Assembly: GCA_018389105.1 (NCBI GenBank)
Contig: JACATO010002133.1
Span: 186,001-250,000 of the forward strand
Length of the DNA stretch: 64,000 bases
Source: Nautilus pompilius
Taxonomy: Eukaryota > Mollusca > Cephalopoda > Nautilida > Nautilidae
Reading direction: 5' to 3'
The first letter of the stretch is position 1; every line of letters starts with the position of its first letter. Under the pieces are notes generated by a model, which made no database searches, was not told where the DNA came from, and saw only the letters and a program-made list of their open reading frames with translations. A program made the translations under genes and the position numbers. Below, in pieces: positions 36,478 to 48,990 of this stretch.

Positions 36478-36735
36478 TTTACGTGGGTGGTTCAGTAGTA
36501 GACCACTTGGTCGGGTTCGATTTCCGGTCATGACCGGCCCGTTCTGGCGTTCTTCCCTGGAATCGTTTCTTCTCGCTCTTACACATCTGAAAAAAAAAGT
36601 TTTTAATAGCGTTTTTTGGGTAGAGACTCCGCGGGAAATTCTTGACTGGCTTGCATCCCTCCAATTGTACCCAGGTAACTCGCTTTGATCATCAAAGCTG
36701 AACCTCAAGCACACACCTCTTCCCTTGTAGCTTCC
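36478..36735 (+). repeat. tRNA-derived SINE (tRNA-Gly-like head)
   Basis: TGGTTCAGTAGTAG (A box) and GGGTTCGATTTCC (B box, about 36512-36524) resemble tRNA-Gly, but the anticodon arm between them is too short for a working tRNA. The body runs into unrelated sequence to about 36735. Open frames on the minus strand here are translations of the SINE. Confidence 0.6.
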
Positions 36736-39700
36736 TGCTGTGAGATGTCCTCAGACCTCAAAAGTCAAGACAGGGCTCTCACCAAGGAGATTTGTTTCTG
36801 AGGTTGATATTACTGCTTGTTTTGCTTTCTTCAGTCATCAACACTTTCAGCTGTTAGGAGATAATTAAGTGCACATCTAGACACGAGTTATGCCCGTATA
36901 ATTGTCAGCAGTTATAAATTAAATTAAATCCTGGCTACATACTGCTTTTAAAGTAACCTTCATAACGAAACAAGTCACTGTCTGAACAACAGCCAATCTG
37001 GTTAATAGGCGAACACAGTCACCGTCTGAGCGGTGCTTTCTCACAAGTCGACTTTTCTGTTCTCCACAGTAAACCAATCCGTCTCCGAGAAGCTCGGATT
37101 CCTCGACCGTTCAGTCTCCTGATATATCGGCTCTCGTGGACGCGACCCGTTGATCGCCGAGCACCTGCGAGTGCACGTGACTTCTCCGGAAGTTCGTCCG
37201 CGACACCATATAGCAGCAGCCGGTCGACTCCGGGGCGATCCTGCGCCTGCCACCTCTTCGTTTCGTAGTACTTCGACTGCGTCGATGGATAATGAAAAAT
37301 CCACGCGTATCTGAAACTGTCCTAAACTCAGTCTCGCGCGTGCAACTCGTTAGCCCCTTTTGGGATTTCTACCCCTCTCTGTCGACATTGAGAATGTCGG
37401 AAGAGGCGCATACATCCAGCACTGGAACGTCGGCTCACGTGATCACCACGTCACTGCCATGTAAAATGACATAAGCGCACCTGCTCCGCCAAAAAAAAAA
37501 AAACGCTATAACAAATTAAATATTTCTGTATATTTTGTGTTAAATTTATAAATTTTGCTAAGCTGACGATTGCAAGACTTGATAACAGAGAAAAAAAAAC
37601 ATTAACAGAATCATATATAAAGGAATAGAATGGTAGATGTGCGTCGCAGTCGTTAGTAGAACAGCGTGAGCTCGTTTGATAACCAAATCGATAGACATTT
37701 TTTACTCTGGTGTCCCATGTAGGCCAAGACCCAGCTCACAGTCAATAAGCAAACCTGAAGTGAAGGTCAGGTGAGGCCGAGACAGGCCGCCTGCTGCAAC
37801 CGTCCTGTCTGTCCGCACACTGCGCATGACGCAAACTCGGTCGTTCGAAGAGGTAAGGGCTACAATGTCAAAGCGTTCTGATGGAATATCCTCCGAGAGG
37901 AATGAAGAATTCGGAAGGTATCGAAGATTCAAAATATCAGACCTGTCAAGTCTGAAGTTCAAGTGTCTAAGAGGAAGATACCCAATTAGTCGCTTTCAAA
38001 GTAATTAAGGGTTTGAGTCCTAGTCGCGGACAAGCATTGGTGGGAAGAGCTGTTTCCAGTTTTTAAAACTAGGTGTCACGCCCATAAATTAGCTAAGATC
38101 CTACGCAGTGGTTAACCATTTCCAATCACAGGACTGTTAATGAGCAGAATAAACTACCAACAGCAGTGATAATATTAATTAACGAATCTTCAGGACCCAT
38201 TGCGTAAGCCATGATTGATGGCTCCTTGTAACTACTAATCTAAACAACATGGATAACTGTAAATGGACAGCTCCGGACTTTTCAAGGGACCTTGAACATT
38301 TTTGTCTGCTATAATTAAATTCGCAGCACAGCTTTCACTTTCCCACCATCTGTTAATCGGACTAGCAGCAAAACTTAGTAAATCGACTAAATTTGATATC
38401 TAAGTCGTGTGAGCCAGCCAGGTGATCTTTCAAACATCTCATTTTAATCAGTTCATTTACGACTATAGCTGCCATTAACACAAGCACACGACTGCTAGAA
38501 AATACTCATATTTAAAAAAGTTGATTTTGAACTTTCGTCATACAAAAATTTTCTCATCGAAATATCCGTTAGTTTAGATGAAGTATTCTCTTGGTACGTC
38601 CGCAATTATCGCCGCCATTGTATGCACAACAAAAGGATATATATATTATTTTTCCCTAAACACCAGTAACCTTTCAAAGATGACTTATCTATATACACGA
38701 TTTAAAAAATTAATAATCACATGAAACAACGGACCGGCCTCGCTTGTTTTTAGCACCGGTAAATGCTGGGTATTGGTCAATGATGTAAGCGACATGATAT
38801 TCAGTGAGATTATAGGTCTGCGCTGCTTTGTGATTCCGAGTTTTACTGTCTTCACGGTTGCTACTACGTTTTGCTGTATAATTACACCGGCCGTACAGAA
38901 GTCTAAGAAATTTTCTCCATTGTGGAAAGAAGGTTGCAAGGGAAAAGGAAGCCGGTCACAGTTTATACAGCCCCCACCCAAAGTTAAAAAAAAATTGTTC
39001 ATCTATAGGATTCTGAAGCTAATCAACACCTTAAAAGACAAAAAACGGCTGCTTCTGCAATTTCCTTATTGTACTTCCCGCCCAAGGGAGAAAATCCTTA
39101 CGCCCAGTCACTGCAGCCCTTGACTTTTTCCACTAAAATTCTTTAATAAATAATCTAAAAAATAGTTATAACAATAATAATCGTTAGTATGGTAGATGCT
39201 ATCTCGTTATAATCGTGATAAACGTGGGTAATTGATACGTGCAGGAAGGAGATGGCAGTCGGATCCCAAATCGGGCTACAACCAATTCAGTCTGTCACGT
39301 TATCTATAAACGTATTTAGTTTTACTCGACGTGCAGCTATAGTACCCCTGATTACTGAAAATAAACAGGTACATATTACCTGGTCTTTAATCTCGCATCG
39401 TACTCGAAAAAGGGTTTCTCGATTTTTTAATATAGTTTTCACTGACTCCCCCTTCACCGCCAAACACTAACTTTAACTCTAGTCCGCCATCTTAGCTTCA
39501 GTTCACGGAATCTCTCGTCCGCGTGGTCCGGCCGCACCGCAACCTCGTCAGATGGCGGCGGCGGCAGCTCGGGGTCTCCAGCTATCCGGGAAGAACTGAG
39601 CCGACTGGAGACAACAGAAACGAGCGATATATCCCATTAGTGCGAGAAGTAAAACGAAGCATCCCCTTCTCGTCTGTAATGGCGAGAAGGCCGTGCGCGT

Positions 39701-41235
39701 GACAATTTCTACAAGATGGCGTCCTTGGCCGGCGGAAATTCGACTAAAAATTAAAGCGGACGACTTTTTCAAAACGTTTAAGAGGTTCAGCGCTTTTCGA
39801 CACCCAACCCTCAATAGGCTGCAATATAATAGACATCATGCAAAACAGGCGAATTAACGCCGTTTGTTTTGTTGTTGTTGTTGTTTTTTTTCCTTCCACA
39901 TTTCCGAGAGTGAAATGATATCCGAGTCCTTCGGTTTTAATTGGACAATTCCCCATTGTTCCCTGAACCATTATCTCGATCAGAGCCGCACAAAACAACA
40001 AGAACAGTTCAGCCTCCCATCCTGTTGCGCAACTGATCGATCCCAATCCTCGCGTAAGATTCCGGTCCGTCCATAACTTTCTCCATCACTTTCACTTTCT
40101 TTCTTGTCGCGGGGTCAAATGGAAGGGGCAGCGTTCGGCGTAGCTTGGAAATTAGAAGCAGGGGGTCGCAGTAAATCAGCACGGCACAATGGGTTGGTCT
40201 GCCAAGAGCTTTTAGTTTACGAGACGCCACAGCTTTCCGCATTAACTGTCTGCGACGAAGCGAGCGCCGTCTGCTACGCAACAGAGGAAAAAACAACAAC
40301 AACAACAACAACACTTGAATAAAGCAACTGAATATCAGACGAACGATGTAAAATGTATCCGAAGGGCCGCCGACAACAAAAGAAGACTTTCTTCATATCA
40401 AACTACTTGCAAAACGGAAGACGCTTACGGCAAGATTAGTTTCTGAAAAGTTAGGTTTCATGTCGTTATATCAAAAGAATCTCAACAGTGGACATCACAG
40501 ACTCGCTCGGAAGCTGCGAGGAGCAGTCAGGCTGAAAACGTTCGGCTAATACGCCGTTTGTTTTTTTTTTCCACAGTTGCTGAAGTCGTTTAGATAACAA
40601 CACATCTGCAACCAGGCGGTCGAAACTCATTTAGCCGGTCGACTTCGCTGGATAACAAATAAGCGATCATCTGTTCGGAATCGATTACGTAAAGCGTTTG
40701 AAGTCCGGGCCGTGTGAAACTATTCATGAGCCACGCCGGACACCCATCACCGGCGTTGTCTTGACGACCGGCCCGGTTCGGAGCCCGAGTAATTTGGCTC
40801 AGAGCACTTTCTGAAATCGTTTCGGGGACACGCTGATTAGACCACGCTAGAACGTTTGTCGAAGGGGGGCGAGAAGAAGTCGAGGACGACAGCTTTTCCC
40901 CTGTTATTGATCCTGGAGTCGTCATATCGGCCCGTAGGGGAGACTTTGGCACCTATTTCGTTTTACAAAACAGGTAGGCAGAAGTTTACCGTCAAACATC
41001 AACCACATAAAAGTTGGGTAGTGGGGGGGGGTGGTTTTATAACGCACTGCCTGCCTGCCTGGTTGGGGTCGGCTCTGAATATTTTTAGAAAATGTAAAAA
41101 GACAAAAACATTACAAAATAAAGAAAATGGGGAATCGTCCTTTAAAGCGCGAGCGATACATTCACTGTGCATATAAATCGGTCAGGTGCGGCAAATTTTC
41201 TTTTACGTTTATAAACAATAATAATGACGTTTATG
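36736..41235. other. Intergenic DNA with GC-rich, promoter-like patches
   Basis: Contains CCGCCATCTT (39484-39493) and AAGATGGCG (39713-39721), both YY1-type motifs, within a GC-rich stretch (39480-39740) that could be a promoter. CAA/GTT runs lie at 39865-39885 and 40291-40315. Open frames show no known family, and no exon is assigned. Confidence 0.45.
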
Positions 41236-41252
41236 CTAATAATAATAATAAC

Positions 41253-41287
<35 letters not shown>

Positions 41288-41309
41288 CAACAACAACAAC
41301 AACAACAAC

Positions 41310-41340
<31 letters not shown>

Positions 41341-41381
41341 TAATAATAATAATAATAATATAATAATAATAATAATAATAA
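41236..41381. repeat. (AAT)n/(AAC)n compound microsatellite
   Basis: About 145 bp of AAT and AAC triplets with single-base interruptions. Asn- and Ile-rich open frames here are repeat translations. Confidence 0.95.
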
Positions 41382-41949
41382 AAACTCAAAACTCAAAACT
41401 TTTAGTGCCAATTTTTCTCGTGAATCGAACTTTGGAGAAAACGCGACATCATAACGGAAGTTGCCGCAGTAATCGTTTCCGCGCCTGCGCAAAGGCAGTC
41501 TGTTAAAAAAATTTTAAAATGCCGCGCATGCGCGCGAGCGATTGGTGACCGTAAGTCTGAGATAACGAAAACAAAATGTCCCCAAAACCGCCGCGTCAAC
41601 CCTGTAACACTTCAGACTGGCCAGTTTAAAAGAACTAATTCAACTTTTTTTTTTTTCTTCTAGATTTTAAAAGCAAACGTATTAAATGCGTGTTTTTGTT
41701 TGTTTGCTCGCTCGATGATGAGGCACGTATCAGAGAACGTGAGTACAATTGAAAGTAACGAAAACAACTTCCGTTATAGTCCACATCACCAGCTGTCGTA
41801 GCGTTTACATGCAACAAAACAAAACGCAACAACGACGGGTTCAGAAAAGATTTATGGGGGGGGTTTGTTGTTGTTTTCCAGGATTTAATTGTAAAAAAGC
41901 TCAGGCGGGAAAGTCCGAGTTACGAGAGCTCATTTTCATGTTTCAGCGC
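41382..41949. other. Intergenic DNA
   Basis: Unique sequence with GCGCATGCGCGCGAG (about 41524-41538) and T and G runs. No gene was recognised. Confidence 0.5.
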
Positions 41950-42045
41950 TGATTACCTCATTCCTCGAACGGATGAGGCGAACGGCAAGCTAACCGGCGC
42001 ATGTTAGACTGATTTCCAGGTTCGATTGCCTATAATTAAAACTTG
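41950..42045 (+). repeat. tRNA-derived SINE fragment
   Basis: AAGCTAACCGGC (A-box-like, 41987-41998) is followed about 20 bp later by AGGTTCGATTGCC (B-box-like, 42018-42030) and an A-rich tail. It cannot fold as a normal tRNA. Confidence 0.45.
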
Positions 42046-42398
42046 TTTAAAATTCCAAAAAGAAAACAACATCTTTTTTAAGCATCCCTTAGTCAACTTA
42101 GAAGCATATCAAATACACTCTGTAAAAATGACTTAGTGACGGTATTAAATAATCTAGTGGGTTCGCTGTTTGGGTGGGGGGGGTGTTTAGCACCACGAGA
42201 GAGGCTGTTTATTTCTTCTGTTTGTGTGTAAACGAAAACAGTTATTTCAGCTTATTGCTAAAGTATTCAGTAAATTTGCGCAATTTCCGAGTGCATTTCA
42301 TTCAGATATCTAATCATGTTTATACATAACATCAAATATAGGAGCAGTTTCGTCGACATCATAGGCGAGAGAGCCGAAACTACTTGTTACAGTACTAG

Positions 42399-45300
42399 TG
42401 TTTACCTATAGATGAGGCTGTAATGGACGTCATATGTTTACGTGTAGATGAGGCTGTAATGGACGTCATATGTTTACGTGTAGATGAGGCTGTAATCGAC
42501 GTCATATGTTTACGGATAGATGAGGCTGTAATCGACGTCATATGTTTACCTATAGATGAGGCTGTAATCGACGTCATATGTTTACGGATAGATGAGGCTG
42601 TAATCGACGTCATTTGTTTACGTGTAGATGAGGCTATAATCGACGTCATTTGTTTACCTATAGATGAGGCTATAATCGACGTCATTTGTTTACGTTTAGA
42701 TAAGGCTGTAATGGACGTCATATGTTTACGTGTAGATGAGGCTGTAATCGACGTCATATGTTTACCTATAGATAAGGCTATAATCGACGTCATATGTTTA
42801 CCTATAGATGAGGCTGTAATCGACGTCATATGTTTACGTGTAGATAAGGCTGTAATGGACGTCATTTGTTTACCTATAGATGAGGCTGTAATGGACGTCA
42901 TATGTTTAGCTATAGATGAGGCTATAATCGACGTCATTTGTTTACGTTTAGATAAGGCTGTAATGGACGTCATATGTTTAGCTATAGATGAGGCTATAAT
43001 CGACGTCATTTGTTTACGTTTAGATAAGGCTGTAATGGACGTCATATGTTTACCTATAGATAAGGCTATAATCGACGTCATATGTTTACCTATAGATGAG
43101 GCTGTAATCGACGTCATATGTTTACCTATAGATGAGGCTGTAATGGACGTCATATGTTTACCTATAGATAAGGCTATAATCGACGTCATATGTTTACCTA
43201 TAGATGAGACTGTAATCGACGTCATATGTTTACGTGTAGATAAGGCTGTAATGGACGTCATTTGTTTACCTATAGATGAGGCTGTAATGGACGTCATATG
43301 TTTAGCTATAGATGAGGCTATAATCGACGTCATTTGTTTACGTTTAGATAAGGCTGTAATGGACGTCATTTGTTTACCTATAGATGAGGCTATAATCGAC
43401 GTCATTTGTTTACGTGTAGATAAGGCTGTAATGGACGTCATTTGTTTACCTATAGATGAGGCTATAATCGACGTCATATGTTTACCTATAGATGAGACTG
43501 TAATCGACGTCATATGTTACGTGTAGATAAGGCTGTAATGGACGTCATTTGTTTACCTATAGATGAGGCTGTAATGGACGTCATATGTTTAGCTATAGAT
43601 GAGGCTATAATCGACGTCATTTGTTTACGTGTAGATAAGGCTGTAATGGACGTCATTTGTTTACCTATAGATGAGGCTATAATCGACGTCATATGTTTAC
43701 CTATAGATGAGACTGTAATCGACGTCATATGTTTACGTGTAGATAAGGCTGTAATGGACGTCATTTGTTTACCTATAGATGAGGCTGTAATGGACGTCAT
43801 ATGTTTAGCTATAGATGAGGCTATAATCGACGTCATTTGTTTACGTGTAGATAAGGCTGTAATGGACGTCATTTGTTTACCTATAGATGAGGCTATAATC
43901 GACGTCATATGTTACCTATAGATGAGACTGTAATCGACGTCATATGTTTACGTGTAGATAAGGCTGTAATGGACGTCATTTGTTTACCTATAGATGAGGC
44001 TGTAATGGACGTCATATGTTTAGCTATAGATGAGGCTATAATCGACGTCATTTGTTTACGTGTAGATAAGGCTGTAATGGACGTCATTTGTTTACCTATA
44101 GATGAGGCTATAATCGACGTCATATGTTTACCTATAGATGAGACTGTAATCGACGTCATATGTTTACGTGTAGATAAGGCTGTAATGGACGTCATTTGTT
44201 TACCTATAGATGAGGCTGTAATGGACGTCATATGTTTAGCTATAGATGAGGCTATAATCGACGTCATTTGTTTACGTGTAGATAAGGCTGTAATGGACGT
44301 CATTTGTTTACCTATAGATGAGGCTATAATCGACGTCATATGTTTACCTATAGATGAGACTGTAATCGACGTCATATGTTTACGTGTAGATAAGGCTGTA
44401 ATGGACGTCATTTGTTTACCTATAGATGAGGCTGTAATGGACGTCATATGTTTAGCTATAGATGAGGCTATAATCGACGTCATTTGTTTACGGATAGATG
44501 AGGCTATAATCGACGTCATATGTTTACCTATAGATGAGGCTGTAATGGACGTCATATGTTTACCTATAGATGAGGCTATATCGACGTCATTTGTTTACGG
44601 ATAGATGAGGCTATAATCGACGTCATTTGTTTACGGATAGATGAGGCTGTAATGGACGTCATATGTTTACCTATAGATGAGGCTGTATGGACGTCATATG
44701 TTTACGGATAGGTGAGGCTATAATGGACGTCATTTGTTTACCTATAGATGAGGCTGTAATGGACGTCATATGTTTAGCTATAGATGACGCTATAATCGAC
44801 GTCATTTGTTTACGGATAGATGAGGCTATAATCGACGTCATATGTTTACCTATAGATGAGGCTGTAATGGACGTCATTTGTTTACGGATAGATGAGGCTA
44901 TAATCGACGTCATTTGTTTACGGATAGATGAGGCTGTAATGGACGTCATATGTTTACCTATAGATGAGGCTGTATGGACGTCATATGTTTACGGATAGGT
45001 GAGGCTATAATCGACATCATTTGTTTACGGATAGATGAGGCTATAATCGACGTCATTTGTTTACGGATAGATGAGGCTATAATCGACGTCATTTGTTTAC
45101 GGATAGATGAAGCTATAATCGACGTCATATGTTTACCTGTAGATGAGCCTATAATCGACGTCATATGTTTACCTATAGATGAGGCTATAATCGACGTCAT
45201 TTGTTTACGTGTAGATGAGGCTGTAATGGACGTCATATGTTTACCTATAGATGAGGCTATAATCGACGTCATATGTTTACCTATAGAGGCTGTAATGGAC

Positions 45301-45604
45301 GTCATATGTTTACCTATAGATGAGGCTATAATCGACGTCATTTGTTTACGGATAGATGAGGCTATAATCGACGTCATTTGTTTACGGATAGATGAGGCTA
45401 TAATCGACGTCATATGTTTACCTGTAGATGAGCCTATAATCGACGTCATATGTTTACCTATAGATGAGGCTATAATCGACGTCATATGTTTACGTGTAGA
45501 TGAGGCTGTAATGGACGTCATATGTTTACCTATAGATGAGGCTGTAATGGACGTCATATGTTTAGCTGTAGATGAGGCTATAATCGAGGTCATATATTTA
45601 CGTA
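42399..45604 (+). repeat. 36-bp satellite array 1 (about 89 units)
   Basis: The monomer reads TGTTTACCTATAGATGAGG followed by CTGTAATCGACGTCATA, 36 bp in all. Variable sites are CCTA/CGTG/CGGA/GCTA after TTTA, GAT/AAG, CTG/CTA, ATC/ATGG and CATATG/CATTTG. Because 36 is divisible by 3 and no frame-ending codon occurs in the unit, long open frames run along both strands (12-residue repeats); the breaks fall at single-base deletions, for example near 43516 and 43911. A 216-bp higher-order repeat of six monomers is visible at about 43490-44460. Confidence 0.97.
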
Positions 45605-47689
45605 AGGTATTAATTATAATAAGTTCTAAAATTATTTTTTTCTCTCTCTGAAAAACAATTAAAATTCTACAAAGGATCAAATTTGTATGTAAAAAAACTC
45701 TGCACCTTGCAATATAAATAATGTTTCTGATTGGGCGTCTGGAAGTTAGGAGTTATGTCTGCTTAGGATTTTTTCATACTAACAAACTGTATTTGCACTC
45801 CTAAGGTTTATCCCAATGGATTTATTGAGTCTGAACAGCCCCAGATTTATAGCATTCGTATTTCGCCACCTGCCAGATGTGTGCTTCTATGAATAAGAAA
45901 TCAGCCTCTCTGCTTCCAGTGACCAGAAAGTCTACGCCATAATTATAAAATGCGGCTACAAAGTAAATTCCTCCGTTCGAGTCTGGACTCGGTGTTTGCT
46001 TTCGTCTGCAGTCCAGATGTTGGTGATAACTGCTTCATCTCTGCCATATTAGTTTTGTCGAATTCTTTATTTGGTCAGCTTTACTGATGTCCGGCCGTCA
46101 GAGTAAACACCTGGAGAGGTTTCACCTCTGCTATAGGAAACGTTTAGCCGTCTTTACGCGGTCTGCATAAACAGATGTTCTTTAAAGAATACATGGAAAG
46201 ATGTTTTAATACACGGTATCAGTAACCATTCTTCTGTAACACAAACTGAAATGAACTATCGCTTATAGTCATCATAACTTACACGTGCACACAATACGAG
46301 TTGTTTTTCTACTGACTCCGTAAGACAAAAGCAAGGGAGGTAATTCGTCATATATCTCGTGACATTACCTAGTCTTGTGCCAAGACGTATATTTTAAAGT
46401 AATTCTGTGGTAAGGTTTTTAAAGAAAGTACGTTGAAATATTAATTAATTTTTATTAATTCTTTCCATATCTAAAGTTACCTGTTCTAGAAACGTCAAAA
46501 CTATAGATGACTAAGGTATCAGCAGGGCGAGGTTATGAAATAGGTGGGGGAGACAAAAACCAAACAGCAATGAAGGGAATTAATTCCCAAGCCATAGTTC
46601 AGGGTTAGGGGACAGCATGAATCTTCGGGGAAAATCCCCATTTCACTCCCCTGGTTAGGGGTGGGGTTTGTATTAACCCTAACTAATGGCTTCTTTCTCC
46701 TTATAACAGCTGAACTACCATTCGTGGTTATAATAAACCGATCTGAACTTTCATGCACAGTTCAGGGAATTTCTTAAAGACCTGTTATGGTACCGAAAAG
46801 TACCTTTATAACAAAGTCATTCGTGCTGTTTGTTTGATCTTCTACAAAAGACTAATGCAAGAAAATCTAGATAGAATATACAAAGGGGAACTCAGGGAAA
46901 GATGACAACGAACACAAAATAATAAAGCAGCCCTGCTAGAAACCTATTGGTACAAATACAGGAATACCGGGGTGGCGGACACTGGAATTCTATTCAAACA
47001 GATCTTGTTGCCGGGTTCCATCTAGCCTAAGACCTCAAGCTGGCTATAAAGAACTTTATAATCGGCTACGGAATGCCGAGACGGTGTAACTGGGGTTCTG
47101 CCCGGGTGGTGCTCTCTCTCTCTCTCACACACACAAATGGAAGCAATAAGGGAAATGTGCTCTCCTCCTTTTTTTTCTTCAAAGAGATGGATGGACCTAA
47201 GCAAAAAAATAATAATAATAAAGAAGGCATCTGGTGTTGCTTTTAGGCGGATAAGTAAAATAAAACTAAAGTAAAGAATATATAATTTTAAAAGGTGCTT
47301 TACCCACGTGCAGAATTTCTTTTAAATGAGACATACATAGAGAAAAGGAGAATTTCGTAATCATATTAAATCCACCTACGCAATAACGTTAACCCCCGGT
47401 GAAGCATAGTGTTACAGAAACCAGCCATTTGTGGTCTTGGCATCAACATATAGCAGTCTTGCAGTGCAGCAAATGTAACTACGATGGCTTTCAAAAGCGA
47501 AGCAACAAATAACATAGCATAATAAATTTTGAAATTGTTAAAGTTTTATTTAATAAGTAATCACCACAAACTCCTCTTCATCTAGCACAATTTTTGTCAA
47601 AGAAATATGTAAATTGCAGATCATTTATAGGGGTTTAAAGGAAAACGAGCAGGATCAAATTAGGAAACAAGGAATTCCGACATAAGGAA
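45605..47689. other. Intergenic DNA between the satellite arrays
   Basis: Mostly AT-rich. A short CT/CA microsatellite lies at 47111-47135 and an AAT run near 47210. No gene was recognised. Confidence 0.55.
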
Positions 47690-48260
47690 TGTAAACAAAA
47701 ATGAATTAGAGGTAGTAGATAGGGGCTGTGCCCTTCCCTGATTGCAATACATTGCCCACAACAGCCTTGCATGCTGCTTATAACCCTATCAACGAGACAG
47801 TGGGAAATAAAGGCCATTGTCTGTCAGAGAAGATTGCAGTTCTGGGAGGGAGTTGGAGGGTGGAAAACATGGCTTCTAGGATATCCCAAACATTCTTAAT
47901 ATTGTTTAGTTCAGGAGGATGCGCTGATTATATCACAGAGTAATGGTTTGGTCTTAAAGATACTGGTCGATTAGACGTGCTCTATGTGGACGAACTTTAT
48001 CGTCCATGAAAATGCAGTTGTCTCCAATTGCACCTGCGTAAATCTGACATAGGGATCCAGAATCTCATCCCTATATCTCATTTCTCTCAAGGTATCTCCC
48101 TGAAACGCACAGGTCTGTCTGTACGCCCACCCAATCAAATTCCTGCCCAGATGATCACATCTCTACCACCTTAGTGATATGTGTTCCATGTTCTCTCCAG
48201 ATGAGTACGTGCTCGTAGACAAAGTGAAAGCTAAACCTTGATCCACCACTAAAAAAAACA
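47690..48260 (-). pseudogene. Tc1-like transposase relic
   Basis: The minus strand reads, with frame changes, LIWREHGTHI (about 48190-48215), WAGI and LREMRYRDEILDPYVRF (48060-48150), FMDDKVRPHRARLIDQYL (the second catalytic Asp region, about 47959-48012), HPPELNNIKNVWDIL (compare SPDLNPIEHVWDML, about 47880-47930) and LVDRVISSMQGCCGQCIAIREGH (about 47735-47800). The order matches Tc1 transposases. The first catalytic motif is degenerate (SGGSRF for DESRF). TGGAAACCAGTGTA at about 48640-48653 resembles a Tc1-type terminus, but its partner was not found. Confidence 0.75.
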
Positions 48261-48990
48261 TATATCCAGTCACATGGTGTCCAAGCGACATGTTCATAGC
48301 ACCAGTCAAACTGCCCCTATCTCTACTTATTTTAACCATTTTCCCACCTGAATCTGACTGTTCGGCCTCTATTCAACTACTAACTTACCATCTTAGAGAA
48401 GTTTACAAACGACTAAGACAACCCATGTGTAATATTTTCCTTTAAATCATATTTCTAACAGAGGCATAATGAATATGAACATAAACAAATTTTAATGTTT
48501 TTATACCGAAGTTAATTTACTGAAACTTATTTATACATTTAGTTGATGAAAGTTTTGGTATATGTGAAAGAGTCTGTTTTGAACATTTGGTGAATAAAAC
48601 TAACCATTTTGGAAATTATTTTTTGTTTTTGTCTAATTTTTGGAAACCAGTGTATTATTTGACATTATTTTCGCTACGGCGGCACTCTGTCCTTTTTAAT
48701 GTTATACTCAGTCAGTGATCTAAATCAATAAACCTGAGATTTTTATGACATGGTATACTATTGTCATTTACTGGGGTTTGGTTTATATGTGACAATATAT
48801 AAACTGTTATGACATCACGAGCATCTTCAAGGTAATCATTGGAATTATATTAGTTCCAAACTTTTAAAATTTATTCATAAGTTTTGATAATCGCCGGTAA
48901 TATTTTATGATTTATAAACGATGCATTATGGGAAACCTGGGTAATTGTCACAGAGGCAATTTGTTATGACATCAGTAATTCTTAATTTAA
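48261..48990. other. AT-rich intergenic DNA
   Basis: Probably includes the 5' part and terminus of the Tc1-like relic (to about 48655). Nothing else was recognised. Confidence 0.5.

Noticed and set aside
38685-39123. Overlapping frames of 105 and 116 codons on opposite strands
   Set aside because: No family resemblance or splice context; open on both strands by chance.
42395-45680. Long open frames on both strands (up to 372 codons) as protein genes
   Set aside because: They are translations of a 36-bp satellite whose period is a multiple of three; both strands are open at once and frames end at single-base indels.
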